Below, piece by piece: positions 55,960-64,000 of a stretch of DNA of 64,000 nt. A program made the translations under genes and the position numbers. Below the pieces are notes generated by a model that was not told the DNA's origin, ran no database searches, and saw nothing but the letters and a program-made list of their open reading frames with translations. The stretch is from Streptomyces antnestii (GTDB lineage Bacteria > Actinomycetota > Actinomycetes > Streptomycetales > Streptomycetaceae): the NCBI RefSeq assembly GCF_004005495.1, contig NZ_RZYA01000001.1:992001-1056000 (forward strand). The letters are read 5' to 3'. Within the stretch, counting starts at the first letter, position 1, and every line of letters starts with the position of its first letter.

Positions 55960-56788
55960 GTCTCTTCGCGTCAAGGCTTCCGGCCAGCCGCAGGCGCAGG
56001 GCCTTGGACCGACATGATCGACGCCATCCGGGCGGCCAAGGAAGCCCTCGCCGGCGAGCACTTGATCCAGCCCCGCCTCCGTGGCGAACACGAGGCCCTC
56101 CGTGTCCTGCTCGCCACCCGCCACGGCGCGGTCCTGGCCTCGACCGCTGCGATCAACCAGCTCAAGGCGCTGATCGTGTCCGCACCCGACGACCTCCGCA
56201 GCGAGCTGCGCAAACTCAAGCGGCCAGCGCAGATCACACGTTGTGCCCAACTACGGGACCGACCCGCTCACGGCGTCGAGCACCGAATGACCGCGCGGGC
56301 CCCTACGGTCGACGGCCCAGCGCATCCAGGCCTTGCAGGCCGAGCCCAAGGAACTGGAGAACGAGATCTGCAGCCTGGTCCGCCAGTTGGCACCTGAGCT
56401 CCTCGGTCTCCTTGGTGTCGGCCCGATCACCGCAGCCCAGGTGCTGGTCAGCTGGTCGCACCCGAGCCGGTTCCGGTCCGAGGCGGCGTTCGCATCGTTC
56501 GCCGGTGTCTCGCCGATCCCGGCCTCCTCGGGGCTGACCAACCGGCACCGGATCAACCGCAGTGGCGACCGGCAGCTCAACCGGGCCTTACACACGACTA
56601 CGCTAATCCGGATACGGCTCGACGCGGCCGCGAAGACGTACGCCGCCCGCAGAGTCACCGAGGGCAAGACCTCTCGGGACGCCCAGCGGTGCCTCAAGCG
56701 CGCAATCTGCCGACAGCTCTTCAAGATCCTCGAACACCCCAGTCGCGGCATCGGAGCGAATCCTGACGATCTTCCTCAAGCAGCTTGA
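55960..56788 (+). pseudogene. IS110-family transposase, N-terminus missing and frameshifted
   Basis: The first frame gives TDMIDAIRAAKEALAGEHLI, EHEALRVLLATRHGAVL and AAINQLKALIVSAPDDLRSE. After a shift near 56300 the second frame gives LLGLLGVGPITAAQVLVSWS, FRSEAAFASFAGVSPIPASS, the Ser-containing GLTNRHRINRSGDRQLNRAL and a C-terminal helical end. The N-terminal DEDD domain is gone. The 200 bases before it (55737-55959) hold only short unassigned minus-strand frames. Confidence 0.8.
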
Positions 56789-56805
56789 CGCGATATAGCA
56801 GCCCT

Positions 56806-56913
56806 CGGGGGTTCGCCAACGCTGCCGGGTTCGGCAAGGCCTTCCGCAACTCCTTCGGGCTGTCGCCGACGGACTGGCTGGACCATGTGCGGGCGGGCGA
56901 GGTGGCATGCTGA
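56806..56913 (+). pseudogene. AraC-family regulator, last 35 codons
   Basis: RGFANAAGFGKAFRNSFGLS then PTDWLDHVRAGEVAC-stop is the second helix-turn-helix end of an AraC/XylS protein. It directly follows the IS110 remnant, which presumably removed the rest. Its stop lies just after the ATG of the next frame. Confidence 0.7.
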
Positions 56914-57869
56914 CCGGCCACGCCCCACAGGCGTCCGCCGCCACCCGGGAGCCGGCACTCGGCGACCGGCTCGCCGCCTGGCAGCGCGCCTTCTCGCAGA
57001 CCTTGGTGGACGTCGAGGTCATCATGGAGCACGACCACCTGTGGACCGGCGAACTGACCGCCGAACGGCTCGGCGCCCTCCAGATCGCCACCGAGGAGTT
57101 CGGCCCCGGAACGATTCTGCGCGGCGCCCGATTGGTGGCGGCCGCCGCGCACCCACATCCTGGTCCGCCGGCAGACGGAGGGCACTGCCCTGCTTCTCCA
57201 GGACGGCCGCACTGCCGAACTCCACCCCGGCGACCTGGCCTTCCACGACGCCCGGGTTCCGGATCGTGCTCCCCGCGCGGCACCGGGCGCGGATCCTCAT
57301 GCTGCCCAGCGCCCTGCTGCGCCTGGAGAAACGGCAACTGCACGCTCTCACAGCCACCGTGGTCGACGACGCCGACGGGGGAGCGGCGGTCCTGCTGCTG
57401 CCCGTGCTCGACGGACTCGTCGACGAGGTCTCCCGGCCCGGCCTGAACCGGCGCGAACAACTCGCCCGTACCGTCGCGGACATCCTCGCCACTGTCGCCC
57501 TCGAACGCATCGGCGGACAGCCCGAGTCGGCCCTGTGGGAGCGGATCACCGCGTCTGTCCGGACCCGGCTCGGCGAACCCGGACTCGCCCCGCAGGACAT
57601 CGCTGATCGGCACGCCATCTCGCTGCGTTATCTGCACCGGCTCTTCCAGCGCCAGGGCACCACAGTGGGCGCCTGGGTGCGCGCCCGCCGGCTGGAGGCG
57701 GCCCGTGAGGAACTTTTCCCGGCCCGGCGCCGCCCACCGGTCGATCGCCGTGGTGGTCGCCCGCTGGGGCTTCATCAGTCCCTCCCACTTCAGCCGGGCC
57801 TTCCGGGAGGCGTATGGGATGTCGCCGACGCAGTGGCGCCGGGCGGTCGGCACGGTCCAGGCGGACTGA
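56907..57869 (+). pseudogene. AraC-family regulator with AraC_binding_2-type sensor, multiply frameshifted
   Basis: ATG 56907 opens DRLAAWQRAFSQTLVDVEVI. Pieces in three successive frames continue THILVRRQTEGTALLLQDGR, FRIVLPARHRARILMLPSAL, ERITASVRTRLGEPGLAPQD, LRYLHRLFQRQGTTVGAWVR and, in yet another frame, the final HTH WGFISPSHFSRAFREAYGMS ending at 57869. At least three frame changes (near 57150, 57257 and 57722) separate the parts. The sum is a full-length AraC protein of about 320 residues, so decay is recent or the sequence has errors. Confidence 0.75.
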
Positions 57870-57979
57870 CACCGCCGGTTGTTCCCTGTCGGACCGCACC
57901 CCGGGCGCTCTCGGAACGGTCACCCCCGCCCTTGCCGCCTACTGTCCGGATCACCGGGTTACGGCAGAAAGGGATGTGC

Positions 57980-58490
57980 ATGAAGCGCAAGGCGATGGCA
58001 CGGACGCTTCCCGCGGTGCTGGTGATGCTGAGCGTGGTGGGCTCCGGTGCACCTTCCTCGGCCCAGAGCAGCACCCCGTGAGTCTCGAGCACGGCGGTCG
58101 GCCCCCAGTACGACACCACTATCTGACGCCGGACTCGGCGATCGCCTTCCTCCGCTCCTACCTGCGGTTCACCGGCGGCCGGATCGTCTCCGACGACCGT
58201 ACGGCAGACGGCGGCGACCTCGGTCTGCCCGGGCAGACCTATTGCCGTATCGCCCTCAGCTCCCGATCGGCAACATGGTCGTCAGCGTGACCGACGGCTG
58301 CCTGCCCTACCCGCTCGGGCGGGAGACCACCGGCTACGCGGTCAAGGACCTCACCGCGACCCTGCGCAAGGCCGAGGCAGCGCGCGCACAGGTGCTGTGG
58401 GCCCCGTACGACGGCAAGGGCGGTAGCAACGCGATGGTGCAGTTCCCCGGCGGTTACGTGGCCGAACTGCACCAGGGCATAGACATCTGA
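57980..58490 (+). pseudogene. Secreted VOC/glyoxalase-like protein, frameshifted
   Basis: ATG 57980 gives a signal-peptide-like start, MARTLPAVLVMLSVVGSGAP, cut by TGA at 58081. Other frames continue HYLTPDSAIAFLRSYLRFTG and GNMVVSVTDGCLPYPLGRET, RAQVLWAPYDGKGGSNAMVQ and FPGGYVAELHQ to 58490. Together they form a VOC-type protein of about 165 residues with at least two frame changes. It sits just upstream of cydA. Confidence 0.6.
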
Positions 58491-58511
58491 TCAACTCCCT
58501 GGAGCCTCACC

Positions 58512-59873
58512 ATGGCCTCGTCCTCCGTCGTGGAGCTGTCGCGCTGGCAGTTCGCGATCACGGCGATCTTCCACATGACCTTCCCGGCGCTCACCGTCGG
58601 TCTGTCCCTGCTGCTCGCGGTCGCCTACACCGTGTACGTCCGCACCGGCAACCCGCTCTACCTGCAGATCTTCCGCTTCTGGAAGAAGATCTTCGCCGTC
58701 GGCTTCGGCCTCGGCGTGGTCGCCGGCACCGTGATGACCTTCGAGTTCGGCCTCAACTGGGGCATCTACGCGCATGCCGTCGGCCCGGTCATCGGCGTCA
58801 CCATCGGCATGGAGGTGATCACCGCCTTCTTCTTGGAGGCCGGTTTCATCGGGATCATGCTGTACGGCGACGGCCGGGTGAAGCCCCGCACCATGGCCCT
58901 GGCCTCCTGGATGGTGGCCGCGGGCACCCTGCTCTCCACCACCTGGATCCTCTCCGCCAACAGCTGGATGCAGGACCCCGCCGGATACACGGAGGTCGGC
59001 GGACAGTTCCACGTCACCGACTGGTGGCAGGTGCTCCTCAACCCGGCGTTCAGCTACCGCTTCCCGCACATGCTGCTCGCCGTACTGATATCCGCGTCCT
59101 GGTTCGTCGCCGGCATCAGCGCCTGGTACCTGGTCAAACGCCGTGCGTCCGCCCTGCCGTTCGCCCGGCGCACCCTGTCCGTGGCCCTGGGCGTGCTCGC
59201 GATCCTGATGCCCGTCCAGTTGTACGCCGGTGATGCCACCGCCGTCTTCATGGGCGGGCACCAGCCCGCCAAGCTCCAGGCTTTCGAGGGCAACTGGAAG
59301 ACCGACAACAACGGCTACAACCTCGTCGTCATCCCGGACACGGACAAGGGGAAGAACGACTTCCGTGTCGAGATACCCCACCTCGGCGCCGTCATCGGCC
59401 ACGACCTGACCGGCGAGGCCAAGGTCCCGGGCCTGCTGCAGACCCCGGCGGACGAACGCCCCAATATGTGGAGTGCCTTCTACGGCTTCCGGGCCATGTA
59501 CGTCACCGCCCTCGCCATGTTCGCCACCGCCTTCGCCGGGCTCGTCCTGCGCCTGCGTGGCCGCCTGTTCACCTCCCCGCGGTTCCTGCGCTGGCTGGTG
59601 TGGATGACCCCCGCCGGCGTCATCGCCATCACCGGCGGCTGGATCACCGCTGAGACCGGCCGCCAGCCCTGGGTGGTCTACGGCAAGCTGCGCACCGCCG
59701 ACGCCGTCTCCCACCTCAGCCTCACCGAGGCGGCCCTCAGCCTGACCGGGTTCGTGCTGCTGTACGCGACCCTGCTCACCATCTGGATCCGCTACATCGT
59801 CCGTACCGTCAAGGCCGGCCCGGAACCGGTCACGGACCTTCGAACCGCCCAGCCGGAGGCCTCCGTTGTCTGA
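58512..59873 (+). CDS. cydA: Cytochrome bd oxidase subunit I
   Basis: A 453-residue integral membrane protein starting at ATG 58512, with about nine helices. The b-type haem ligand His21 is in AITAIFHMTFPALTVG, followed by FRFWKKIFAVGFGLGVVAGT, EFGLNWGIYAHAVGPVIG and STTWILSANSWMQDPAGY. The short quinol-binding Q-loop (KLQAFEGNW onward) is of the actinobacterial type, and WGSAFYGFR-like WSAFYGFRAMY follows. It oxidises menaquinol and reduces O2 with high affinity, supporting growth at low oxygen or under stress. It is the first gene of cydABDC; no Rex operator was recognised upstream. Confidence 0.95.
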   Translation: MASSSVVELSRWQFAITAIFHMTFPALTVGLSLLLAVAYTVYVRTGNPLYLQIFRFWKKIFAVGFGLGVVAGTVMTFEFGLNWGIYAHAVGPVIGVTIGMEVITAFFLEAGFIGIMLYGDGRVKPRTMALASWMVAAGTLLSTTWILSANSWMQDPAGYTEVGGQFHVTDWWQVLLNPAFSYRFPHMLLAVLISASWFVAGISAWYLVKRRASALPFARRTLSVALGVLAILMPVQLYAGDATAVFMGGHQPAKLQAFEGNWKTDNNGYNLVVIPDTDKGKNDFRVEIPHLGAVIGHDLTGEAKVPGLLQTPADERPNMWSAFYGFRAMYVTALAMFATAFAGLVLRLRGRLFTSPRFLRWLVWMTPAGVIAITGGWITAETGRQPWVVYGKLRTADAVSHLSLTEAALSLTGFVLLYATLLTIWIRYIVRTVKAGPEPVTDLRTAQPEASVV

Positions 59874-61128
59874 GTACCTGACCTACGCGCTGGTCCTGCT
59901 CTCGCTCGGGGCCTATGTCGTCTTGGACGGCTACGACCTCGGCGTCGGCATGCTGAGCCTCTTCGACCGCAGTGAGCGGCGGCGCCGCGAGTACAACGAG
60001 CTCATCGCCACCGCCTGGGACGCCAACGAGAGCTGGATCATCCTGGCCGGCGTGGCCCTGTGGGCCGGACTCCCCGGGGCGTACGCGACCGTCCTGCCCG
60101 GGGTGTACCCACCGCTGATCGCCATGCTCTTCGCAGTCATCCTGCGCGGCTTGGGCCTGGAGTTCCAGAGTGCGTCCGGTAGTTACCGGCGCGGCTGGGG
60201 ACTTCTCTTCGGCGGGGCCTCCCTCGCCGTGACCCTCTGCCAGGGCCTGGTGATCGGCGCGGTCCTGTCCGGGCTCCCACAACAGGGCGGCCACTTCACG
60301 GGCGACGCCCTTGCCTGGCTCACCCCCTACAGCGTGCTGTGCGCGCTCGGCCTGGTGTGCGTGTATCTGCTGGCGGGTGCCGCCTGGCTCCAGGACAAGA
60401 CGGAGGGCACGGCCCATGAGTGGGCGGGCCGGCTCGGCCGTCCGCTGCTCGGCGCGACCGTCGTGGCCGCGCTGGTCCTCGGTTTCGGCCTGGAGGTCGC
60501 CGACCCGCAGCACTTCCACTTCGAACAGCCCCTGCGCGCCGCGCTCTTCGGCCTCGCCGTGGCTGCCGCCGTGGTCTGCGGCGCGGTGGCCTGGTACGGC
60601 TTCGGGCGGCGGCCGGACTGGCGGCCGTTCGCGGCGGTGCTGGGCGCGGAGGCCGCGGGGCTGCTGGCGCTGGTGGCGGCGACGGCACCGGTCGTCGTAC
60701 CGCCGTCCCTGACCCTTCACGAGGCGTCCAGCCCGCAGAGTTCGCAGGTGTTCCTCGTGGTCGGGGTCGGGCTGTGCATGCCGTTCGTGCTGGCCTACAA
60801 CATCTATGCCTGGTGGGTCTTCCGGGGGAAGTTCCGCGAGGCCGAGCGGCAGGCGCCGCCCACGACGGCACCGGACGACGGATCGGCCGTCCCGTTCGCG
60901 CCCTGGCCGGAGTCCCGGGTCGCCGTCCTCGTCCGCCGGACTCTGCTGACCCTGCTCGGCATCCTGCTGGCGGCCGTCTCCCAGGACGTCTTCGGCGGCG
61001 AGTCGACGTGGGTCGACCCCCTCGGCATCGCCCTGCTGTCCGGCACCGCGCTCGTCGCCTGGATCCTCGGGGACCGCCGGGCCCAGCGGCTCGGGGAGTA
61101 CGACCTGCCCGGAGGCGAGCGCCCGTGA
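59866..61128 (+). CDS. cydB: Cytochrome bd oxidase subunit II with extended C-terminus
   Basis: A 420-residue membrane protein. TTG 59866 overlaps the cydA stop by eight bases, with GGAGG upstream. The opening LLSLGAYVVLDGYDLGVGML is the CydB signature, followed by DANESWIILAGVALWAGLPG and MLFAVILRGLGLEFQ. Usual actinobacterial CydB is about 335 residues; here the last 85 residues add a charged linker (REAERQAPPTTAPDDG) and one or two helices (RTLLTLLGILLAAVSQ, LLSGTALVAWILGD). The extension may be lineage-specific. It overlaps cydD (GTGA). Confidence 0.93.
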   Translation: MSEYLTYALVLLSLGAYVVLDGYDLGVGMLSLFDRSERRRREYNELIATAWDANESWIILAGVALWAGLPGAYATVLPGVYPPLIAMLFAVILRGLGLEFQSASGSYRRGWGLLFGGASLAVTLCQGLVIGAVLSGLPQQGGHFTGDALAWLTPYSVLCALGLVCVYLLAGAAWLQDKTEGTAHEWAGRLGRPLLGATVVAALVLGFGLEVADPQHFHFEQPLRAALFGLAVAAAVVCGAVAWYGFGRRPDWRPFAAVLGAEAAGLLALVAATAPVVVPPSLTLHEASSPQSSQVFLVVGVGLCMPFVLAYNIYAWWVFRGKFREAERQAPPTTAPDDGSAVPFAPWPESRVAVLVRRTLLTLLGILLAAVSQDVFGGESTWVDPLGIALLSGTALVAWILGDRRAQRLGEYDLPGGERP

Positions 61129-62840
61129 CCGACACCGCGGCCCTGGTGGCGGAGCTCGCCGACGGCGACGGCGCGGACGAGCGGGCCTCGATGCGCCGGC
61201 TGCGGGCCTGGGCGCGGATCGGTGAACCGCAGCTGCGCCAGGCAGGCACCCTGCGCGGCCTCGCCCAGCTCGGCACCATCGTCTGGGCGGCCGGCCTCGG
61301 CTGGGCCGCCCAACGAGGGCTCGCCGCCCAGCAGGTGCGCACCGCGGCGGCGGCCGTCGCACCGGCCGCCGCGGTCGTGGCCGGTGGCCTGGCGCTGCGC
61401 GCCGTGCTGCTGGCGGCGGCCGACCGGGCGGCTGCGACGGGCGCCGCCCGGGTACGGTCCGCGCTGCGCGCCCGCGTCCTGCGCGCGGCACTGCCGGGGC
61501 GGGCACCGCGCCGGGGACTCGCGGACGTCGCCTACGCCGAGGCCCTGGACGCCGAGGTCGCCCGCCTCGACGACTGGCTCACCGACTACGTCCCGGCCCG
61601 CCGCGCCATGCTGCTCGGCAGCGGTGTCGTCCTCGCCGCCATTGCCCTGCGCAGCTGGTTCGTGGCCCTCCTGCTGGTACTGGCCACCCCGCTGCTGCCG
61701 GCCAACCTCAAGGTCATCGGGATGGGCACGAAGGCGGCCGTACAGGCCCAGCTCGGTGCCGTCCGCACCCTGCACGGCCGGCTCCTGGACCAGCTGCGCG
61801 GACTGCCGACCCTGGTCGGACTCGGTGCGCAGGAGGAGGCGGCACGGGCCCTGCGCCGCGACGACGAGGAACTCGCCCGCCGCACCACCCTCGTCCTGCG
61901 GGTGGCCTTCCTGTCCACCGCCTGGGTGGAACTACTCATCACGGGCACCCTCGCCGTCGTCGCCACCTACTGCGGCCTGGTGCTCCTGGACTATCTGCGC
62001 CTGCCCGGCGTACCGGACCACATGAGCCTGGCCACGGCCCTGTTCGTCCTCACCCTCACACCCGCCTACTTCGCCCCGGCCCGCGAACTGGCCCGCGGTT
62101 ACCACGCCCGCGCCCAGGCCGCGGCCGCGGCCGACCTGATCGCCGGGGCGATGCGGGGTGCGGCTCCCGAGCGTGGTTCCCGACCGGCCGCCCGCGATGC
62201 CGTGCCGCTGTCCGTCCGTCTGCGTGAGGTGTCCGTCGTCCATCCCGGGCGGGAGAGGCCCGCTCTGGACCGGGTCGAACTGGATATCAGGGCCGGGGAG
62301 TTCGTCGTGGTGACCGGCCCCAGCGGCGCCGGCAAGTCCACGCTGCTGTCCGTGGCGGCGGGCCTGCTGGTGCCCGACCGGGGCAGTGCCCGGCACGGGC
62401 ACGAGCGGGCAACTCCCGCGCACGTGGCCTGGGTCGGCCAGCCGGGCTTCCTGCTCCCCGGGAGTGTGCGCGAGAACCTCCGGCTCGCCCGGCCGGAAGC
62501 AGATGATCCCGAACTTCTCGCCGCCTTCGAGGAGTTGGGCTTCGGCGACCTCCCGGCCGTGCTGCCCGACGGCTTCGACACACCCGTCGGCGAACGCGGC
62601 TTCGGCCTCTCCTCTGGCCAGTCTCAGCAACTGGTTTTCGTACGCGCCCTGTTGCGGGACGCGCCGCTGCTCTGCCTGGACGAGCCGACGGCTCATCTCG
62701 ACCCCGATGCCGAGTCGGCCGTGGCGCACGCGCTGCGCCACCTGGCCCGGCAACGGACCGTCCTGCTGGCCACCCACAGCCCGGCCCTCCTTCCCCTCGC
62801 CGACCGGGTGATCACCCTGGAGCAGGGGAGGCTCGTATGA
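61125..62840 (+). CDS. cydD: Cysteine/glutathione-type ABC exporter subunit CydD
   Basis: A 571-residue half-transporter starting at GTG 61125 inside the cydB stop. The N-terminal six-helix domain is followed by the nucleotide-binding domain: Walker A GPSGAGKST, signature LSSGQSQQL (Ser where LSGGQ is usual), Walker B LLCLDEPTAHLDPD and H-loop LLATHSPALL. CydDC exports thiols and is needed for haem insertion into cytochrome bd. The altered signature residue is conservative. It overlaps cydC by four bases. Confidence 0.92.
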   Translation: MTDTAALVAELADGDGADERASMRRLRAWARIGEPQLRQAGTLRGLAQLGTIVWAAGLGWAAQRGLAAQQVRTAAAAVAPAAAVVAGGLALRAVLLAAADRAAATGAARVRSALRARVLRAALPGRAPRRGLADVAYAEALDAEVARLDDWLTDYVPARRAMLLGSGVVLAAIALRSWFVALLLVLATPLLPANLKVIGMGTKAAVQAQLGAVRTLHGRLLDQLRGLPTLVGLGAQEEAARALRRDDEELARRTTLVLRVAFLSTAWVELLITGTLAVVATYCGLVLLDYLRLPGVPDHMSLATALFVLTLTPAYFAPARELARGYHARAQAAAAADLIAGAMRGAAPERGSRPAARDAVPLSVRLREVSVVHPGRERPALDRVELDIRAGEFVVVTGPSGAGKSTLLSVAAGLLVPDRGSARHGHERATPAHVAWVGQPGFLLPGSVRENLRLARPEADDPELLAAFEELGFGDLPAVLPDGFDTPVGERGFGLSSGQSQQLVFVRALLRDAPLLCLDEPTAHLDPDAESAVAHALRHLARQRTVLLATHSPALLPLADRVITLEQGRLV

Positions 62841-64000
62841 CCCTGCGGTTGCTGAGCGCAGCGATACGACGGCGTGATCTGCTGTACGGCTTGCTCCTGG
62901 CCGGCGCGGCCGAACTGTCCGCCGCGACCCTGCTCGGGGTGTCCGGCTGGTTCCTCACGGCGTGCGCCCTGGTCACGGTACGAGCTGACACCACGTGGTC
63001 GTGGATGTACCCGTCCGGCGCCGTCCGCGTCCTCGCCCTGTCCCGCACCGGACTGCGCTACGCGGAGCGCCTGGTCAGCCACCGTGTCCTGCTCAACGCC
63101 ACGGTGGCGCTCCGGGCCCGGCTGGTGCGCGGCGCCGCGGCCCTGCCTGCGCAGCGGTTGCGCGCCCTGCGGGACGGGGACCTGCTGAGCCGGCTCACGG
63201 ACGACGTCACGACCGTCGGCGCGTTGCCTGCCGACGTCCTGGCCCCCCTGGCGAGTACGGGGGTGACGGCGGCGGTCGTGACCGGGCTGCTGTGGCACGC
63301 CGACGCCTGGCTGGGCGCGGCGGAGCTGCTGGTGTTCCTGCTCGCCGCCGCGACCGCCGTGGCGACGCACCGGCGCGCGGAGGACGCGGTCCGGCGGTCG
63401 GCGCGCGAACAGGCCCTCGTGCGGACCGAACTCCTCGGCGCACGGGACGCGTTGCCCGAACTGATCTGCCTGGATGCGGTGACGCCGGCCCGGGCCCGGA
63501 TCGCGGCGGCGATGGAGCGCGCCCATCGCGCCGATGAGGACACCCGACGGGCCCTGCGGGCCGGGCAGTTGGCGCTCCGGCTGCTGGGCGCGCTGGGCCA
63601 GTGTCTCGTCCTGGCCCTCGCCCTGGACCTCGCGGCGACGGCGCAGTCCGTGTCCGCCGCGATCGGTGAGGTCCTGCTGATCGCCGCCGGTTACGAACTG
63701 GTCGAGCAACTGCCGAGGATTCTTCCGGCGTACGGCCGGGCGCGTGCCGCGGCGCAGCGGCTGGCCCCGCTGAACGCCGTTCCCGATCTGCCGGCGGGGG
63801 AGACGCCGGTGACCCTCGATGCCGAGCCCGGCACAACCACCCTGGTGACCGGCCCCAACGGCAGCGGAAAGAGCACGCTGTTGGGTCGGCTGGCGGGCCG
63901 CGCGACCCCGCGGGACGTGACCCTGGTCGAGGCCGAGGACTGGCTCGCCGACGCGACCGTCGCCGAGAACCTGCGGCTGGCCGCCCCGGACGCGGACCCG
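62837..64000 (+). CDS. cydC: ABC exporter subunit CydC (3' partial)
   Basis: ATG 62837 overlaps the cydD stop (ATGA). The visible 388 residues include the membrane domain (AGAAELSAATLLGVSGWFLT, RTGLRYAERLVSHRVLLNAT, GDLLSRLTDDVTTVG) and the beginning of the ATPase domain with Walker [13 protein letters not shown]. The window ends before the signature and Walker B motifs. It pairs with CydD as the heterodimeric exporter for cytochrome bd assembly. Confidence 0.92.
   Translation, partial: MTLRLLSAAIRRRDLLYGLLLAGAAELSAATLLGVSGWFLTACALVTVRADTTWSWMYPSGAVRVLALSRTGLRYAERLVSHRVLLNATVALRARLVRGAAALPAQRLRALRDGDLLSRLTDDVTTVGALPADVLAPLASTGVTAAVVTGLLWHADAWLGAAELLVFLLAAATAVATHRRAEDAVRRSAREQALVRTELLGARDALPELICLDAVTPARARIAAAMERAHRADEDTRRALRAGQLALRLLGALGQCLVLALALDLAATAQSVSAAIGEVLLIAAGYELVEQLPRILPAYGRARAAAQRLAPLNAVPDLPAGETPVTLDAEPGTTTLVTGPNGSGKSTLLGRLAGRATPRDVTLVEAEDWLADATVAENLRLAAPDADP

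Noticed and set aside
57870..58511. Rex-type operator (TGTGAAC-n-GTTCACA-like) upstream of cydA
   Set aside because: Searched by eye because cyd operons in Streptomyces are often Rex-controlled; no matching palindrome was found in this window upstream of cydA.

Overview
The window looks like Streptomyces or a close relative: GC is very high with strong third-position GC, GTG and TTG starts are common, adjacent genes often overlap as ATGA or GTGA, and a cydABDC operon is present. About half of the sequence is scarred by insertion sequences (IS) and broken genes. This fits a chromosome arm, a genomic island or a linear replicon better than the conserved core. This is inferred from content; no origin, telomere or rRNA is visible.

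Layout. (1) 1-3446: a three-gene operon of the ABC-three-component (ABC-3C) type: a nuclease-like effector cut by the window edge, a winged-helix middle component and an SMC-like ATPase with a CPTC hook. (2) 3447-15800: nested integrase-type IS elements, a DUF262 (GmrSD-like) protein fused to a Schlafen-type AlbA_2 domain and bracketed by two related IS copies in the same orientation, an orphan Imm32-like gene, a complete IS701-family element with CTAG target duplications, and a frameshifted alpha/beta hydrolase. (3) 16156-27031: two LysR-controlled catabolic modules. The first has enoyl-CoA hydratase, acyl-CoA ligase and an MHS transporter. The second has a DapA-like aldolase, an FMN alpha-hydroxyacid oxidase, an MHS transporter and an FAD hydroxyacid dehydrogenase.

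(4) 27855-35200: a locus resembling fructoselysine/Amadori-compound catabolism (frl): LacI regulator, PfkB kinase, SIS deglycase, sugar-type ABC importer without its own ATPase, and a broken FrlC-like epimerase. Two palindromic operator candidates lie in the divergent promoter region. (5) 35823-43935: a second LacI-controlled operon with a polar-amino-acid ABC importer, an FAD amine/amino-acid oxidase, a Gfo/Idh/MocA dehydrogenase and an old-yellow-enzyme-type demethylase. Its two operator palindromes share a core pattern with those of locus 4. Together, loci 4 and 5 suggest import and breakdown of glycated or N-substituted amino acids.

(6) 43936-57870: transposon debris (ISL3, ISKra4, IS110 and integrase remnants), one complete IS3 element, a GNAT, a tyrosine-recombinase tail, small hypothetical genes, an Mrr-like nuclease, an SRPBCC protein and a three-gene hypothetical operon. 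(7) 56806-64000: decayed AraC and VOC genes, then cydA-cydB-cydD-cydC for cytochrome bd oxidase and its assembly transporter, with cydC running off the window.
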